A DNA stretch of 10,900 nucleotides from an uncultured Oscillospiraceae bacterium (lineage in GTDB: Bacteria; Bacillota; Clostridia; Oscillospirales; Ruminococcaceae): NCBI GenBank assembly GCA_934488695.1, contig CAKSSH010000044.1, positions 1 to 10,900 on the forward strand, given 5' to 3'. The notes beneath the pieces were generated by a model. The model saw only the letters and a program-made list of their open reading frames with translations, was not told the origin of the DNA and made no database searches. The position numbers and the translations under genes were made by a program. Positions 1 to 6,360 of this stretch are shown here, piece by piece. Positions within the stretch are counted from its first letter, which is position 1. Each line of letters opens with the position of its first letter.

Positions 1-834
1 GTGGTGGACGGAGATATGTGCTTCCTGTATCACTTTGATAAGGCTTTTTTGGAGCCGTTTTTGCAAAACGGTATTTGCTTTGTAACCTTTGACCGGACCC
101 AGCTGGCACACGATATCCAAGGAGAGGGTCGCGGTAAGGGTCAGTTATATGAAACCTACCCCGAATACACCTTTGGCGCCTTAGGCGCATGGGCGTGGGG
201 ATATTCCCGCTGTGTGGATGCGCTGGAAAAGATTATGCAGGACGATTTGAGCTTGGTGGCTTTTACCGGCCATTCCCGCGGCGGAAAAACAGCCATGCTG
301 GCCGGTGTGCTGGACGAACGTGCAAAAATCGTCAACCCGAATTCAACCTGTGCCGGCAGCTGCGGCTGTTATCGAATCCACAGCGAAATAATAACGGAAA
401 CCGGTCGAAGATCACGCAGCGAAACGCTGGAGGATATTGTAAACGCCTTCCCGTTTTGGTTTGGGCCGGAGCTTCCTCAATATGCCGGACGTGAACAGGA
501 ATTGCCGTTTGATTCGCATTTTCTCAAGGCACTGGTGGCACCGCGTGTTTTGCTGGTTTCTGAAGCGGCCAGTGACGGTTGGGCTAATCCGGTTGGGTCT
601 TATATGACCACGATTGCGGCTGCCGAGGTATATCGGATGTTAGGCGTTCCGGAAAATTTGTACTGGATATTCCGGCGGGGCATGCATGAACACCGTGTGG
701 AGGATATCTGTGCCCTCATCCAGGTCATTTGGCATCTTCGGACGGGGGAACCGGTCGGAGATCGGTTCTTTAAAACACCTTTTTGTCGGCCGGAGCCGAT
801 ATTTGACTGGCACGCGCCGGAAAAACACGCTTGA
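1..834 (+). CDS. CE15-like alpha/beta hydrolase (glucuronoyl/acetylxylan esterase-like), 5' partial
   Basis: The frame is open from base 1, so the gene begins upstream; the GTG at base 1 need not be the start. The visible 277 residues are the C-terminal two thirds of a serine alpha/beta hydrolase. The nucleophile elbow G-H-S-R-G-G-K lies at visible residues 90-96 (Ser92). It is followed by a cysteine-rich stretch (CAGSCGC, 117-123), an APR strand (180-182), S-D-G-W-A-N-P (191-197) and a histidine pair (MHEH, 228-231) that can supply the catalytic His. The G-x-S-R-x-G-K signature with the D-x-W-x-x-P loop is typical of glucuronoyl esterase-like (CE15) and related xylan esterase proteins, which cleave ester bonds on plant cell wall polysaccharides. 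Substrate and location are inferred; the N-terminus is missing, so a signal peptide cannot be judged. A paralogue with the same motif converges from the opposite strand at 1082-2185. It could instead be an esterase of other substrate specificity. Confidence 0.75.
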   Translation: MVDGDMCFLYHFDKAFLEPFLQNGICFVTFDRTQLAHDIQGEGRGKGQLYETYPEYTFGALGAWAWGYSRCVDALEKIMQDDLSLVAFTGHSRGGKTAMLAGVLDERAKIVNPNSTCAGSCGCYRIHSEIITETGRRSRSETLEDIVNAFPFWFGPELPQYAGREQELPFDSHFLKALVAPRVLLVSEAASDGWANPVGSYMTTIAAAEVYRMLGVPENLYWIFRRGMHEHRVEDICALIQVIWHLRTGEPVGDRFFKTPFCRPEPIFDWHAPEKHA

Positions 835-898
835 TTTTTGGCCGGACTGCCGCGATAAAAAGAATCACGGTGAGATGGGAATTTGGCGGCGGAGGATG

Positions 899-919
899 AA
901 AGCCGGGACGTCGGCTTTT
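899..919 (+). terminator. probable terminator of the first esterase
   Basis: A 7-bp stem (AAAGCCG at 899-905, CGGCTTT at 912-918) with a 6-base loop is followed by one more T and then GGTATTT. It lies 65 bases after the esterase stop codon. The short T-run makes it a modest terminator, backed up by the much stronger one at 1040-1079. Confidence 0.45.
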
Positions 920-932
920 GGTATTTAATCGT

Positions 933-992
933 AGCAGCAGAGCTTGTGCTTTAGAAGTGAAAAACAAAATATCCGTTGGAAGCTGCGCTGCT
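933..992. repeat. imperfect inverted repeat in the gap between the convergent esterases
   Basis: The arms AGCAGCAGAGCTT (933-945) and AAGCTGCGCTGCT (980-992) pair at 11 of 13 positions around a loop of about 34 bases. It sits between the weak and the strong terminator. I recognise no known element; it may be an RNA 3' end structure or chance. The rest of the gap 835-1081 holds no credible gene. Confidence 0.4.
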
Positions 993-1039
993 TTAAATTG
1001 AGCTTTCCATGTCCACCTTTTTTGAAAAGATGGCGCACC

Positions 1040-1079
1040 AAAAGCCCGGCAGACACTTTTGTGTCTGCCGGGCTTTTTA
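1040..1079. terminator. strong bidirectional intrinsic terminator between convergent esterases
   Basis: A perfect 16-bp stem (AAAGCCCGGCAGACAC at 1041-1056 with its complement at 1061-1076) has a TTTT loop and is flanked by an A-run on the left and a T-run (TTTTTAT) on the right. It can therefore stop transcripts from both sides. It lies only a few bases from the stop codon of the - strand esterase. Confidence 0.9.
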
Positions 1080-1081
1080 TT

Positions 1082-2185
1082 TTAGTCCTTGAGAAAACGG
1101 TCTGTAAAATCCATATAAAGCTTCCAGTCGGTGCTTTTCAAATCATGATCTCCGCTGGCGCGGTGATAGGCAATGGTGCCATCGGCATAGGAAACGTCGA
1201 TTTTCAGCGGCTCCTTCAAAACAAGGCCGGGCAATCCATACAGCTCATACACCGCGCTGGCTAATCTGCAGGATTTTAACTCCTCATCCGGACCTGCCCA
1301 AAGGTCTTCGATGTTGCTTTTCACATAGAGCGGACGCGGTGCAATGGCAGCCAGCAGCATATGTTGATCGCAGGGCAGCATTTCCTCATAGTCATCATAC
1401 TGATGATAATTTTTGCAGAACCAATCGCTGATGTTGATGTCCCGGATGTGTTCACCCTGCTTGCCGCGGGTATAGGCCGCGCCAGCACATCCGGAGCAGT
1501 TGGAAATCACACAGGCAAAGCGCGGGTCGGTCGCACCGGCCCAAAGCGCGGTTTTCCCGGCACGGGAGTGTCCGATGACGGCGACCTTGGTGTGCTCAAC
1601 GTCGCGATCGGTTTCCAGATAGTCCATAACCCGACTGGCCCCGTAGGCCCAGGCTGAAATCGTTGCCCAGGAGCGCGAATTGCGCTTGGAGGTATCCGGT
1701 TGCAGGGCGTAAAACACGCCTTTTTTATACTCAGAATGGTGCGTCCAGTCCGGTGAAACGTCCAGCGTGGACAGGACCGCGACCGCATATCCGCGGGCGG
1801 TGATTGCATCGATCGGCAGAAAGTCATTGACCGGGTGATTGCAAGGGTCTTCCAGCTGCAGGTGATGCTCGTTCAAAATATGCAAAAAGAGCGGCACCGG
1901 TTTTTTATGGTAGCTTTGCTGCGGTAAAAACAGACAAAAAGGCAGGGTATAGCCACCAAAGCGAATATCAATATCCCGGCGAAGAATCGGCAAGCCTTGG
2001 AAGTTTTCAATATTGCTGCGAACTTCAAAGGAAAGGTCATCCGGACGCCCGGCGGGTCTTACACCGTAAATAAAATTTTCAAGCAAAACCATGATTTCTT
2101 CCCGACGGTATTTTTCCCAAAGAGCCACCGAGTCAATTTTCTCACCGCTGATCGAGGTCAGCAAATCAAGACGTGCGTTTTCCAT
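1082..2185 (-). CDS. CE15-like alpha/beta hydrolase (glucuronoyl esterase-like)
   Basis: A complete 367-residue serine hydrolase. The nucleophile elbow is G-H-S-R-A-G-K at 205-211 (Ser207). Then come S-N-C-S-G-C-A-G-A (228-236), the R-x-K-x-G-E-H-I segment (240-247), L-P-C-D-Q-H (270-275), the I-A-P-R-P-L strand (281-286), E-D-L-W-A-G-P (293-299), and G-D-H-D-L (345-349), whose His347 is the likely catalytic histidine. This order matches glucuronoyl esterase-like (CE15) proteins, which cut ester links between lignin and glucuronoxylan; related proteins have other carboxyl ester substrates. There is no signal peptide, so the protein is probably cytoplasmic and acts on imported oligosaccharides (inference). 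The ATG at 2185 is supported by AAAGGAG seven bases upstream. That Shine-Dalgarno overlaps the last codons and stop of the DeoR-type regulator, only four bases away, so the two are an operon and likely coupled in translation. Confidence 0.8.
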   Translation of the reverse strand: MENARLDLLTSISGEKIDSVALWEKYRREEIMVLLENFIYGVRPAGRPDDLSFEVRSNIENFQGLPILRRDIDIRFGGYTLPFCLFLPQQSYHKKPVPLFLHILNEHHLQLEDPCNHPVNDFLPIDAITARGYAVAVLSTLDVSPDWTHHSEYKKGVFYALQPDTSKRNSRSWATISAWAYGASRVMDYLETDRDVEHTKVAVIGHSRAGKTALWAGATDPRFACVISNCSGCAGAAYTRGKQGEHIRDINISDWFCKNYHQYDDYEEMLPCDQHMLLAAIAPRPLYVKSNIEDLWAGPDEELKSCRLASAVYELYGLPGLVLKEPLKIDVSYADGTIAYHRASGDHDLKSTDWKLYMDFTDRFLKD

Positions 2186-2189
2186 AAGT

Positions 2190-2942
2190 TTACTCCTTTA
2201 CGATTAAAACCTCTGCACTGATTTCACAGGAATATTTCGGCAAAGGTGCATTGGTGATAATTTGGTCCATCTCATTGAGATGCGCAATATGAAAGACAGA
2301 GCTTTTTTCAAATTTAGATCGATCCGCCAGATAAACACTGCGGCGGGCATTTTTTAGAGCTACCTTGCGCAGGTGCGCCTCCATTTCGGAATAATCGGCA
2401 ATATAACCGTTTGGATTAACAGCCATTGTTGAAAAAAACATAATATCAATATTAAAATTGGAAACGGTAGCTTCGGCAAAGCTGCCGGCAAAAGCCATTG
2501 AATTGTCAATCAGCACACCGCCGGTACAGTAACCGGTAATGTTGTATTTGCGCAGCAGCAGAGCCACTTGAATGCTGTTTGTGATCACAATAATATTCGT
2601 AAGATCCCGGATGTAATCGACGATGTGAAGAGTTGTGGTCGACGCATCGATGTAAATCACGTCGCCATCCCGCACCATATGAGCAGCGCGGCGTGCAAGC
2701 TGAATTTTACCTCGGATGTCCTGACCGTTGCGAAAATCAATCGGAATCACCGAGTTGTTTTCGGGTACCGGTATGGCGCCGCCGTGGCTCCGAATGACGG
2801 CGTGGCGGCGTGTCAGCTCAGAGAGATCCCGCCGGATGGTCGGCGGTGAAACAAATAGCCGATGACTCAGCTCCTCCACGCTGGCAAAGCGCTCTTTGGA
2901 AAGAATGTCCAGAATATTGCTAAGACGTTCTTCACGAATCAC
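2190..2942 (-). CDS. DeoR/GlpR-family transcriptional regulator
   Basis: A 250-residue protein of the usual DeoR-family length. The N-terminal winged helix (about 3-56) carries the classic V-S-P-P-T-I-R-R-D-L-S-E-L recognition helix (31-43), followed by I-R-S-H-G-G-A (50-56). The C-terminal sugar-phosphate sensor domain (about 75-232) shows I-D-A-S-T-T-T (98-104), I-T-N-S (120-123), T-G-G (140-142) and L-A-D-R-S-K-F (205-211). These loops bind a phosphorylated sugar in the family. It starts with GTG at 2942, with AAAGGAGG about seven bases upstream. It is the first gene of an operon with the esterase, so it probably represses its own operon until a sugar phosphate appears. Which sugar cannot be read from the sequence. 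Repeated AATGATYG boxes lie upstream as candidate operators. Confidence 0.9.
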   Translation of the reverse strand: MIREERLSNILDILSKERFASVEELSHRLFVSPPTIRRDLSELTRRHAVIRSHGGAIPVPENNSVIPIDFRNGQDIRGKIQLARRAAHMVRDGDVIYIDASTTTLHIVDYIRDLTNIIVITNSIQVALLLRKYNITGYCTGGVLIDNSMAFAGSFAEATVSNFNIDIMFFSTMAVNPNGYIADYSEMEAHLRKVALKNARRSVYLADRSKFEKSSVFHIAHLNEMDQIITNAPLPKYSCEISAEVLIVKE

Positions 2943-2990
2943 AAGGCCGCCTCCTTTTCAGATACTGTTTTAGTCAGAAGCGTTTAAAAA

Positions 2991-3008
2991 AATGATCGAA
3001 AATGATCG
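2991..3008. promoter_or_regulatory. tandem AATGATCG boxes, candidate regulator operator
   Basis: AATGATCG occurs at 2991-2998 and again at 3001-3008, exactly ten bases (one helical turn) apart. They fall at or just after the predicted start of the DeoR transcript, a good place for autorepression. Related boxes occur at 3042-3049 (opposite strand) and 3072-3079. Assignment to the neighbouring regulator is inference from position. Confidence 0.5.
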
Positions 3009-3015
3009 TTTATAA

Positions 3016-3044
3016 TTTTTAAAGCCATATATTGACTTTTTCAA
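3016..3044 (-). promoter_or_regulatory. candidate promoter of the DeoR-esterase operon
   Basis: On the - strand, TTGAAA (3044-3039) and TAAAAA (3021-3016) are separated by 17 bases. A second possible -10, TATAAA, lies at 3014-3009 without a good -35. Transcription would start near 3009, about 65 bases before the GTG start. The -35 overlaps that of the divergent + strand promoter, so one bound regulator could affect both. Confidence 0.45.
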
Positions 3045-3059
3045 TCATTGCGATATAAT
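3032..3059 (+). promoter_or_regulatory. strong sigma-A promoter driving a short + strand transcript
   Basis: TTGACT (3032-3037), a 16-base spacer and a perfect TATAAT (3054-3059) point to transcription from about 3066. The next features downstream are hairpins and a terminator near 3185-3214, not a gene with a ribosome binding site. The pyruvate kinase gene has its own promoter after that terminator. Confidence 0.65.
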
Positions 3060-3079
3060 AATTATACAAAAAATGATTG
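3042..3079. repeat. 38-base inverted repeat centred on the + strand -10, candidate operator
   Basis: The outer arms CAATCATT (3042-3049) and AATGATTG (3072-3079) flank inner arms TATAAT (3054-3059) and ATTATA (3061-3066), almost symmetrically about base 3060. The outer arms are the same box family as AATGATCG at 2991 and 3001. A dimeric repressor bound here would cover the promoter. The binding protein is inferred to be the adjacent DeoR-type regulator. Confidence 0.5.
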
Positions 3080-3214
3080 GAAAAATCAATCCGTTTTTTG
3101 ATATTTGCAAAGTAATTTTCACATAAATTACTTTCCGCTTTTGCACAGCTGATATGCCATCTGTATGCTGCAAAAGAGAGAGCGAAAAGAGCCGTACTCC
3201 GACGGCTCTTTTTG
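3066..3214 (+). ncRNA. candidate structured small RNA or leader upstream of pyruvate kinase
   Basis: A transcript from the promoter at 3032-3059 would be about 150 nt and end at an intrinsic terminator. Within it are three further hairpins: GATTG/CAATC (3075-3079 with 3087-3091, extendable by A/T pairs), AAAGTAAT/ATTACTTT (3109-3116 with 3127-3134), and CTTTTGC plus AGC pairing with GCT plus GCAAAAG (3138-3149 with 3167-3176, two-base bulge). No credible open reading frame with a ribosome binding site lies inside; a 17-codon frame from ATG at 3073 lacks one. I do not recognise a known riboswitch or RNA family. It could alternatively be a decayed gene leader. Confidence 0.4.
3185..3214 (+). 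terminator. intrinsic terminator upstream of the pyruvate kinase promoter
   Basis: AAAAGAGCCGT (3185-3195) pairs with ACGGCTCTTTT (3202-3212) around a six-base loop, and the T-run continues into TTTTTGCTTTT. It ends the upstream short transcript 12 bases before the pyruvate kinase -35. The A-rich left flank could let it work weakly in the other direction. Confidence 0.8.
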
Positions 3215-3225
3215 CTTTTCCGGGG

Positions 3226-3254
3226 TTGAAATACCTTGACAAAATTGCTATAAT
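3226..3254 (+). promoter_or_regulatory. pyruvate kinase sigma-A promoter
   Basis: TTGAAA (3226-3231), a 17-base spacer and a perfect TATAAT (3249-3254) predict a start near 3261, about 30 bases before the ATG at 3292. The leader is too short for an attenuator, so no leader control is visible. Confidence 0.75.
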
Positions 3255-3291
3255 AATAAAGAACAGCAATCTTGTCTCCGGAGGGGAAAGC

Positions 3292-4704
3292 ATGAGAAAA
3301 ACGAAAATTATCTGCACTGTCGGTCCGGCGTGCTGCGACGAAAAGACACTGGCCGAAATGTGTCAAGCCGGCATGAATGTTGCAAGGCTGAATTTTTCGC
3401 ACGGGACGCATGAGCAGCACGGCGAAATGATTCGCACTATTAAAAAGGTGCGCGAAAGCCTGCGGCTGCCCATTGCGATTATGTTGGACACCAAGGGGCC
3501 GGAATATCGAATTGGGAGTTTTAAAAGCCAAAGCATTACCTTAGAGGACGGGGCTCCGTTTACCTTTACGGTGGAGGATGTCCCCGGGGATGAATCGCGA
3601 GTTTCGGTCAGCTATAAAAACATGGCGGCCGAAATGAAGCGGGGCGATATTATCAAGGTTAGCGACGGACTTTTGATTTTTGAGGTTGTAGACACCACGA
3701 AAACCGAGGTGCGTTGTCGCACACTGGTGGGTGGCGAAATGCGCAGTCGCAAGAGCATGAGCTTTCCGGACAAGGTGTTGAAACAAGCATATTTAAGTGA
3801 TGTAGACCGCAGCGATATTTTGTTCGGTATCGAAAATGATATTGACTTTTTAGCCTGCTCTTTTGTTTCTTGCAAACAGGACCTTTTGGATGTTAAGAAA
3901 TTTCTTTCGGAAAATGGTGGTGATAATATCGACGTCATTGCCAAGATTGAAAATCGTTCCGGTGTTGAAAACATCGAGGAAATCTGTGAGGCGTGTGATG
4001 GAATTATGGTCGCACGCGGCGATTTGGGCGTTGAAATTCCGTTTGAGGAGCTTCCGGCCATTCAAAAGCAGCTGATTCGGGAATGTCGGTTGCTTGGAAA
4101 ACGTGTGATCACCGCAACCGAGATGCTGGAATCCATGATTTACAATGTTCGGCCGACCCGTGCCGAGATATCGGATGTTGCCAATGCTGTGTTTGACGGT
4201 ACCAGTGCTGTTATGCTGTCCGGCGAGACGGCGGCAGGGAAATACCCGGTTTTAACGGTTCAGACGATGGTGAAAATCATTGAAAATGCCGAGAGCACAA
4301 TTTCTTATGCTAACCGTTTTTTGAGCACCGAGTTTAAGATCAAAAACACTGTGGACGCCATTTCTCACGCCACCTGCAATATGGCGATTGACATTCATGC
4401 CGGTGTGATTGCTGTTTGCTCGCTGTCGGGAGCAACCGCGCGCATGGTTTCCCGTTTCCGCTGCCCGGCGGATATTTTGGGACTGACGACGGATGAAAAG
4501 ACGTGGCGTAAGTTGGCACTGTCTTGGGGTGTGACGCCGGCGCGGTGCGATTTTTTCAATTCTACCGATGTTTTGTTCTACACGGCAAAAAAGATTGCTA
4601 TTGAGACCTTCGGGCTGCATAAAGGGGATCGCCTGGTGGTGACCGGCGGCATGACCAACGGATCTTCGGGCAATACCAACATGATTAAGGTTGAAAAGGT
4701 TTAA
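3292..4704 (+). CDS. pyk: pyruvate kinase
   Basis: This glycolytic enzyme transfers the phosphate of phosphoenolpyruvate to ADP, giving pyruvate and ATP in the cytoplasm. The ATG at 3292 is chosen because GGAGGGG (3280-3286) precedes it and the promoter lies just upstream; the frame extends 46 codons further up, but through the terminator and promoter. The product is 470 residues, the usual length for the form without the extra C-terminal domain found in Bacillus. Motifs: I-C-T-V-G-P-A (7-13), A-R-L-N-F-S-H-G (31-38), L-D-T-K-G-P-E (65-71), V-I-A-K-I-E-N (215-221, catalytic Lys218 and metal ligand Glu220), M-V-A-R-G-D-L-G-V-E (239-248, metal ligand Asp244), and I-T-A-T-E-M-L-E-S-M (273-282). 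The B domain spans about 70-165. The C-terminal effector domain (about 345-470) ends with N-T-N-M-I-K-V. It appears to be monocistronic. Confidence 0.97.
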   Translation: MRKTKIICTVGPACCDEKTLAEMCQAGMNVARLNFSHGTHEQHGEMIRTIKKVRESLRLPIAIMLDTKGPEYRIGSFKSQSITLEDGAPFTFTVEDVPGDESRVSVSYKNMAAEMKRGDIIKVSDGLLIFEVVDTTKTEVRCRTLVGGEMRSRKSMSFPDKVLKQAYLSDVDRSDILFGIENDIDFLACSFVSCKQDLLDVKKFLSENGGDNIDVIAKIENRSGVENIEEICEACDGIMVARGDLGVEIPFEELPAIQKQLIRECRLLGKRVITATEMLESMIYNVRPTRAEISDVANAVFDGTSAVMLSGETAAGKYPVLTVQTMVKIIENAESTISYANRFLSTEFKIKNTVDAISHATCNMAIDIHAGVIAVCSLSGATARMVSRFRCPADILGLTTDEKTWRKLALSWGVTPARCDFFNSTDVLFYTAKKIAIETFGLHKGDRLVVTGGMTNGSSGNTNMIKVEKV

Positions 4705-4718
4705 TAGGATAGATGCTA

Positions 4719-4758
4719 AATCCCCGGGCGGCAAGCATATGCTTGCCGCCCGGGGATT
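4719..4758. repeat. 40-base perfect palindrome downstream of pyruvate kinase
   Basis: Bases 4719-4758 form a perfect inverted repeat with no loop other than the central CATATG. The arms are very GC-rich (CCCCGGGCGGCAAG and complement). It starts 14 bases after the pyruvate kinase stop. As RNA it would be an extremely stable hairpin, but no T-run follows on either strand. It may act as a pause or terminator and as a 3' end protector. Confidence 0.75.
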
Positions 4759-4766
4759 ATGTTGAA

Positions 4767-4790
4767 AGCCTCCGCCGTTCGGCGGAGGCT
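4767..4790. terminator. second hairpin in the convergent gap, probable bidirectional terminator
   Basis: AGCCTCCGCCG (4767-4777) pairs perfectly with CGGCGGAGGCT (4780-4790) around a two-base centre, giving a tight loop. Reading +, GTATCATTTTAT follows; reading -, TTTCAACATAAT follows. Both tails are only moderately T-rich. It lies between the convergent pyruvate kinase and uracil permease genes and presumably ends one or both transcripts. Confidence 0.55.
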
Positions 4791-4816
4791 GTATCATTTT
4801 ATAAGGAGGTCAGAGC

Positions 4817-6211
4817 TTAAAGCTTTTCGGCGTTGTCGTCAGCCGCAGCTTCCTCTTTCTTGCCCGAGAGAGCAAGATTAATGATAATACCGAGAATCAG
4901 AGCGCAGGCGACTTCGGTTACAGTGACCTTGCCAAAGGTCAACGAGAGACCGCCGATACCGGCAATCAAAATGACCGATACAACAAACAGATTGCGATTT
5001 TGCTCCAAATCCACCTTTTGAACCATTTTAAGACCGCTGACAGCGATAAAGCCGTACAGGGTGGTGCAAACGCCGCCCATGACGCAAGCCGGGATGGAAT
5101 CGAGCAGGGCAACAAAGGGAGAGACAAAAGCAATCAGTATGGCAATAATCGAGGTTCCCAGAATTGTCAACACCGATGCATTGCGGGTGATGGCGACACA
5201 ACCGACCGATTCACCATAGGTCGTATTGGGGCAACCGCCGAACAGAGCGCCGACCATAGAACCGACACCGTCGCCCAGCAGGGTGCGGGACAGACCCGGC
5301 TTTACAAGAAGGTCGCGCTCAATGATGCTGGAAAGATTTTTGTGGTCGGCAATATGCTCGGCAAAGACCACAAAAGCAACCGGAATATAGGCGACTGCAA
5401 TCGTGCCGACATAAGAGGCGTTAAGCTCTTTAATGCCGCTGAAGGCTTTGATAAACGTGAAGTCCGGCACGGCAATAAAGGTGCTTGCAGAAACCTGACC
5501 GTCCTCCAGCAGAGCTTTAAAGGGGGCAAAGTCGATAATCTTCAAAGCGTCAATATCGGCATAATTACCGATCAAGGTGAAAATCAGCGATACCACATAG
5601 CCCGCGGCAATGCCGATGATAAACGGAATCAAACGGGCGGTCTTTTTGCCGTAGGTTGAGCAAAGAACAACGACAAACAGCGTCACCATTGCGCAAATCA
5701 GCGCGATATAGGGGGAGCCGACCATTTTTCCGGCGGCGTCTCTGACGTCGGCCGTCATCATATCGCCAACAGCATTTTTCGCAAGCGACAGGCCGATGAT
5801 AGCAACCGTAGGCCCGATAACAACAGCAGGCATGAGCCGGTTAATCCAGCGAACGCCCGCCAGCTTTACAATGATGGCAATCACAACGTAAACAAGGCCG
5901 GCAAAAACGGCGCCGAGAATCAAGCCGAGAAAACCGAGAGACATGGAAACACCGCCTGCAAAGGCGGCAAACATAGAACCGATAAAAGCAAAGGAAGAGC
6001 CGAGGAAAACGGGACTTTGGAATTTGGTAAACAGCAGGTAAACGATTGTACCCATGCCGGCGCCGAACAAAGCGGCAGATGCGGTCATTCCGTTGCCGAT
6101 AATCGCCGGAACGGCAATGGTTGCTGCCATGATTGCCAGCAGCTGCTGAAAGGAAAAGACGATGAGTTGACAGAACTTCGGCTTACTTTCGACATCATAA
6201 ATAAGTTTCAT
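4817..6211 (-). CDS. pyrP: uracil permease, NCS2 (nucleobase:cation symporter-2) family
   Basis: An integral inner-membrane uracil transporter, 464 residues, with about 12-14 hydrophobic segments between residues 15 and 448 and a charged C-terminal tail (KKEEAAADD, 451-459). Family marks include F-A-E-H-I (283-287) and C-P-N-T-T-Y-G-E-S-V-G (327-337) followed by A-I-T-R (340-343). In the E. coli homologue UraA the two glutamates equivalent to Glu285 and Glu334 bind the uracil ring. ATG 6211 is chosen over a frame extending 53 codons upstream: AAGGAGG sits six bases before it, the N-terminus K-L-I-Y-D-V fits the family, and the upstream part is the RNA leader. The leader carries a PyrR-type attenuator, which supports pyrimidine transport rather than xanthine or urate. 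It appears monocistronic. It is also called uraA in some genomes. Confidence 0.92.
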   Translation of the reverse strand: MKLIYDVESKPKFCQLIVFSFQQLLAIMAATIAVPAIIGNGMTASAALFGAGMGTIVYLLFTKFQSPVFLGSSFAFIGSMFAAFAGGVSMSLGFLGLILGAVFAGLVYVVIAIIVKLAGVRWINRLMPAVVIGPTVAIIGLSLAKNAVGDMMTADVRDAAGKMVGSPYIALICAMVTLFVVVLCSTYGKKTARLIPFIIGIAAGYVVSLIFTLIGNYADIDALKIIDFAPFKALLEDGQVSASTFIAVPDFTFIKAFSGIKELNASYVGTIAVAYIPVAFVVFAEHIADHKNLSSIIERDLLVKPGLSRTLLGDGVGSMVGALFGGCPNTTYGESVGCVAITRNASVLTILGTSIIAILIAFVSPFVALLDSIPACVMGGVCTTLYGFIAVSGLKMVQKVDLEQNRNLFVVSVILIAGIGGLSLTFGKVTVTEVACALILGIIINLALSGKKEEAAADDNAEKL

Positions 6212-6253
6212 GATGTACCTCCTTGATTTTTTTAAGCCTTTCAAGCCGAGAAC

Positions 6254-6280
6254 AAAAAAATCTTGCTTTTTACAGCAAGA
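6254..6280 (-). terminator. attenuator terminator in the uracil permease leader
   Basis: On the - strand TCTTGCT (6280-6274) pairs with AGCAAGA (6267-6261) around a six-base loop, followed directly by seven U residues (6260-6254). It sits between the promoter and the start codon, about 43 bases before the ATG, so it acts as a regulated stop rather than a gene end. Confidence 0.85.
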
Positions 6281-6354
6281 CAGTTCATGAGCTATTTCAC
6301 TCTTTGAAAAATCTTGCCGGTCTCTCTGTACTGGCTTTAAAGACTTCATTTCGA
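6254..6354 (-). promoter_or_regulatory. PyrR-binding RNA leader (pyrimidine attenuator)
   Basis: The predicted leader contains CAGUACAGAGAGACCGG (6333-6317), closely resembling the PyrR-binding loop of B. subtilis pyr leaders, whose core is CAGAGAGGCU. Just after it, GCAAGA (6317-6312) is complementary to UCUUGC (6280-6275), the 5' arm of the terminator, so an antiterminator can form. In the known mechanism, PyrR with UMP stabilises the binding loop, blocks the antiterminator and lets the terminator form. The sequence shows all the required pairings; PyrR itself is not in this window. Confidence 0.8.
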
Positions 6355-6360
6355 TTAGAA

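Noticed and set aside
2976..2989. Possible catabolite-responsive (cre) site near AAGCGTTT in the regulator leader
   Set aside because: Only the eight-base core fits; both flanks miss the conserved TG and CA positions, so it is too weak to call.
3073..3126. 17-codon frame (starting M-I-G-K-I-N) in the short transcript
   Set aside because: No ribosome binding site, and it begins only about eight bases after the predicted transcript start; chance frame.
3236..3254. TTGACA at 3236-3241 as the pyruvate kinase -35
   Set aside because: It lies only seven bases from the TATAAT; TTGAAA at 3226 gives the proper 17-base spacing.
3154..3291. 46-codon N-terminal extension of pyruvate kinase
   Set aside because: It would run through a terminator and the gene's own promoter; the ATG at 3292 has a strong ribosome binding site and gives the usual family N-terminus.
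5000..5659. Long + strand frame opposite the uracil permease, and similar ones opposite the ABC genes
   Set aside because: Compositional shadows of the real - strand genes, rich in His, Gln and Arg as expected for antisense frames, and without ribosome binding sites.
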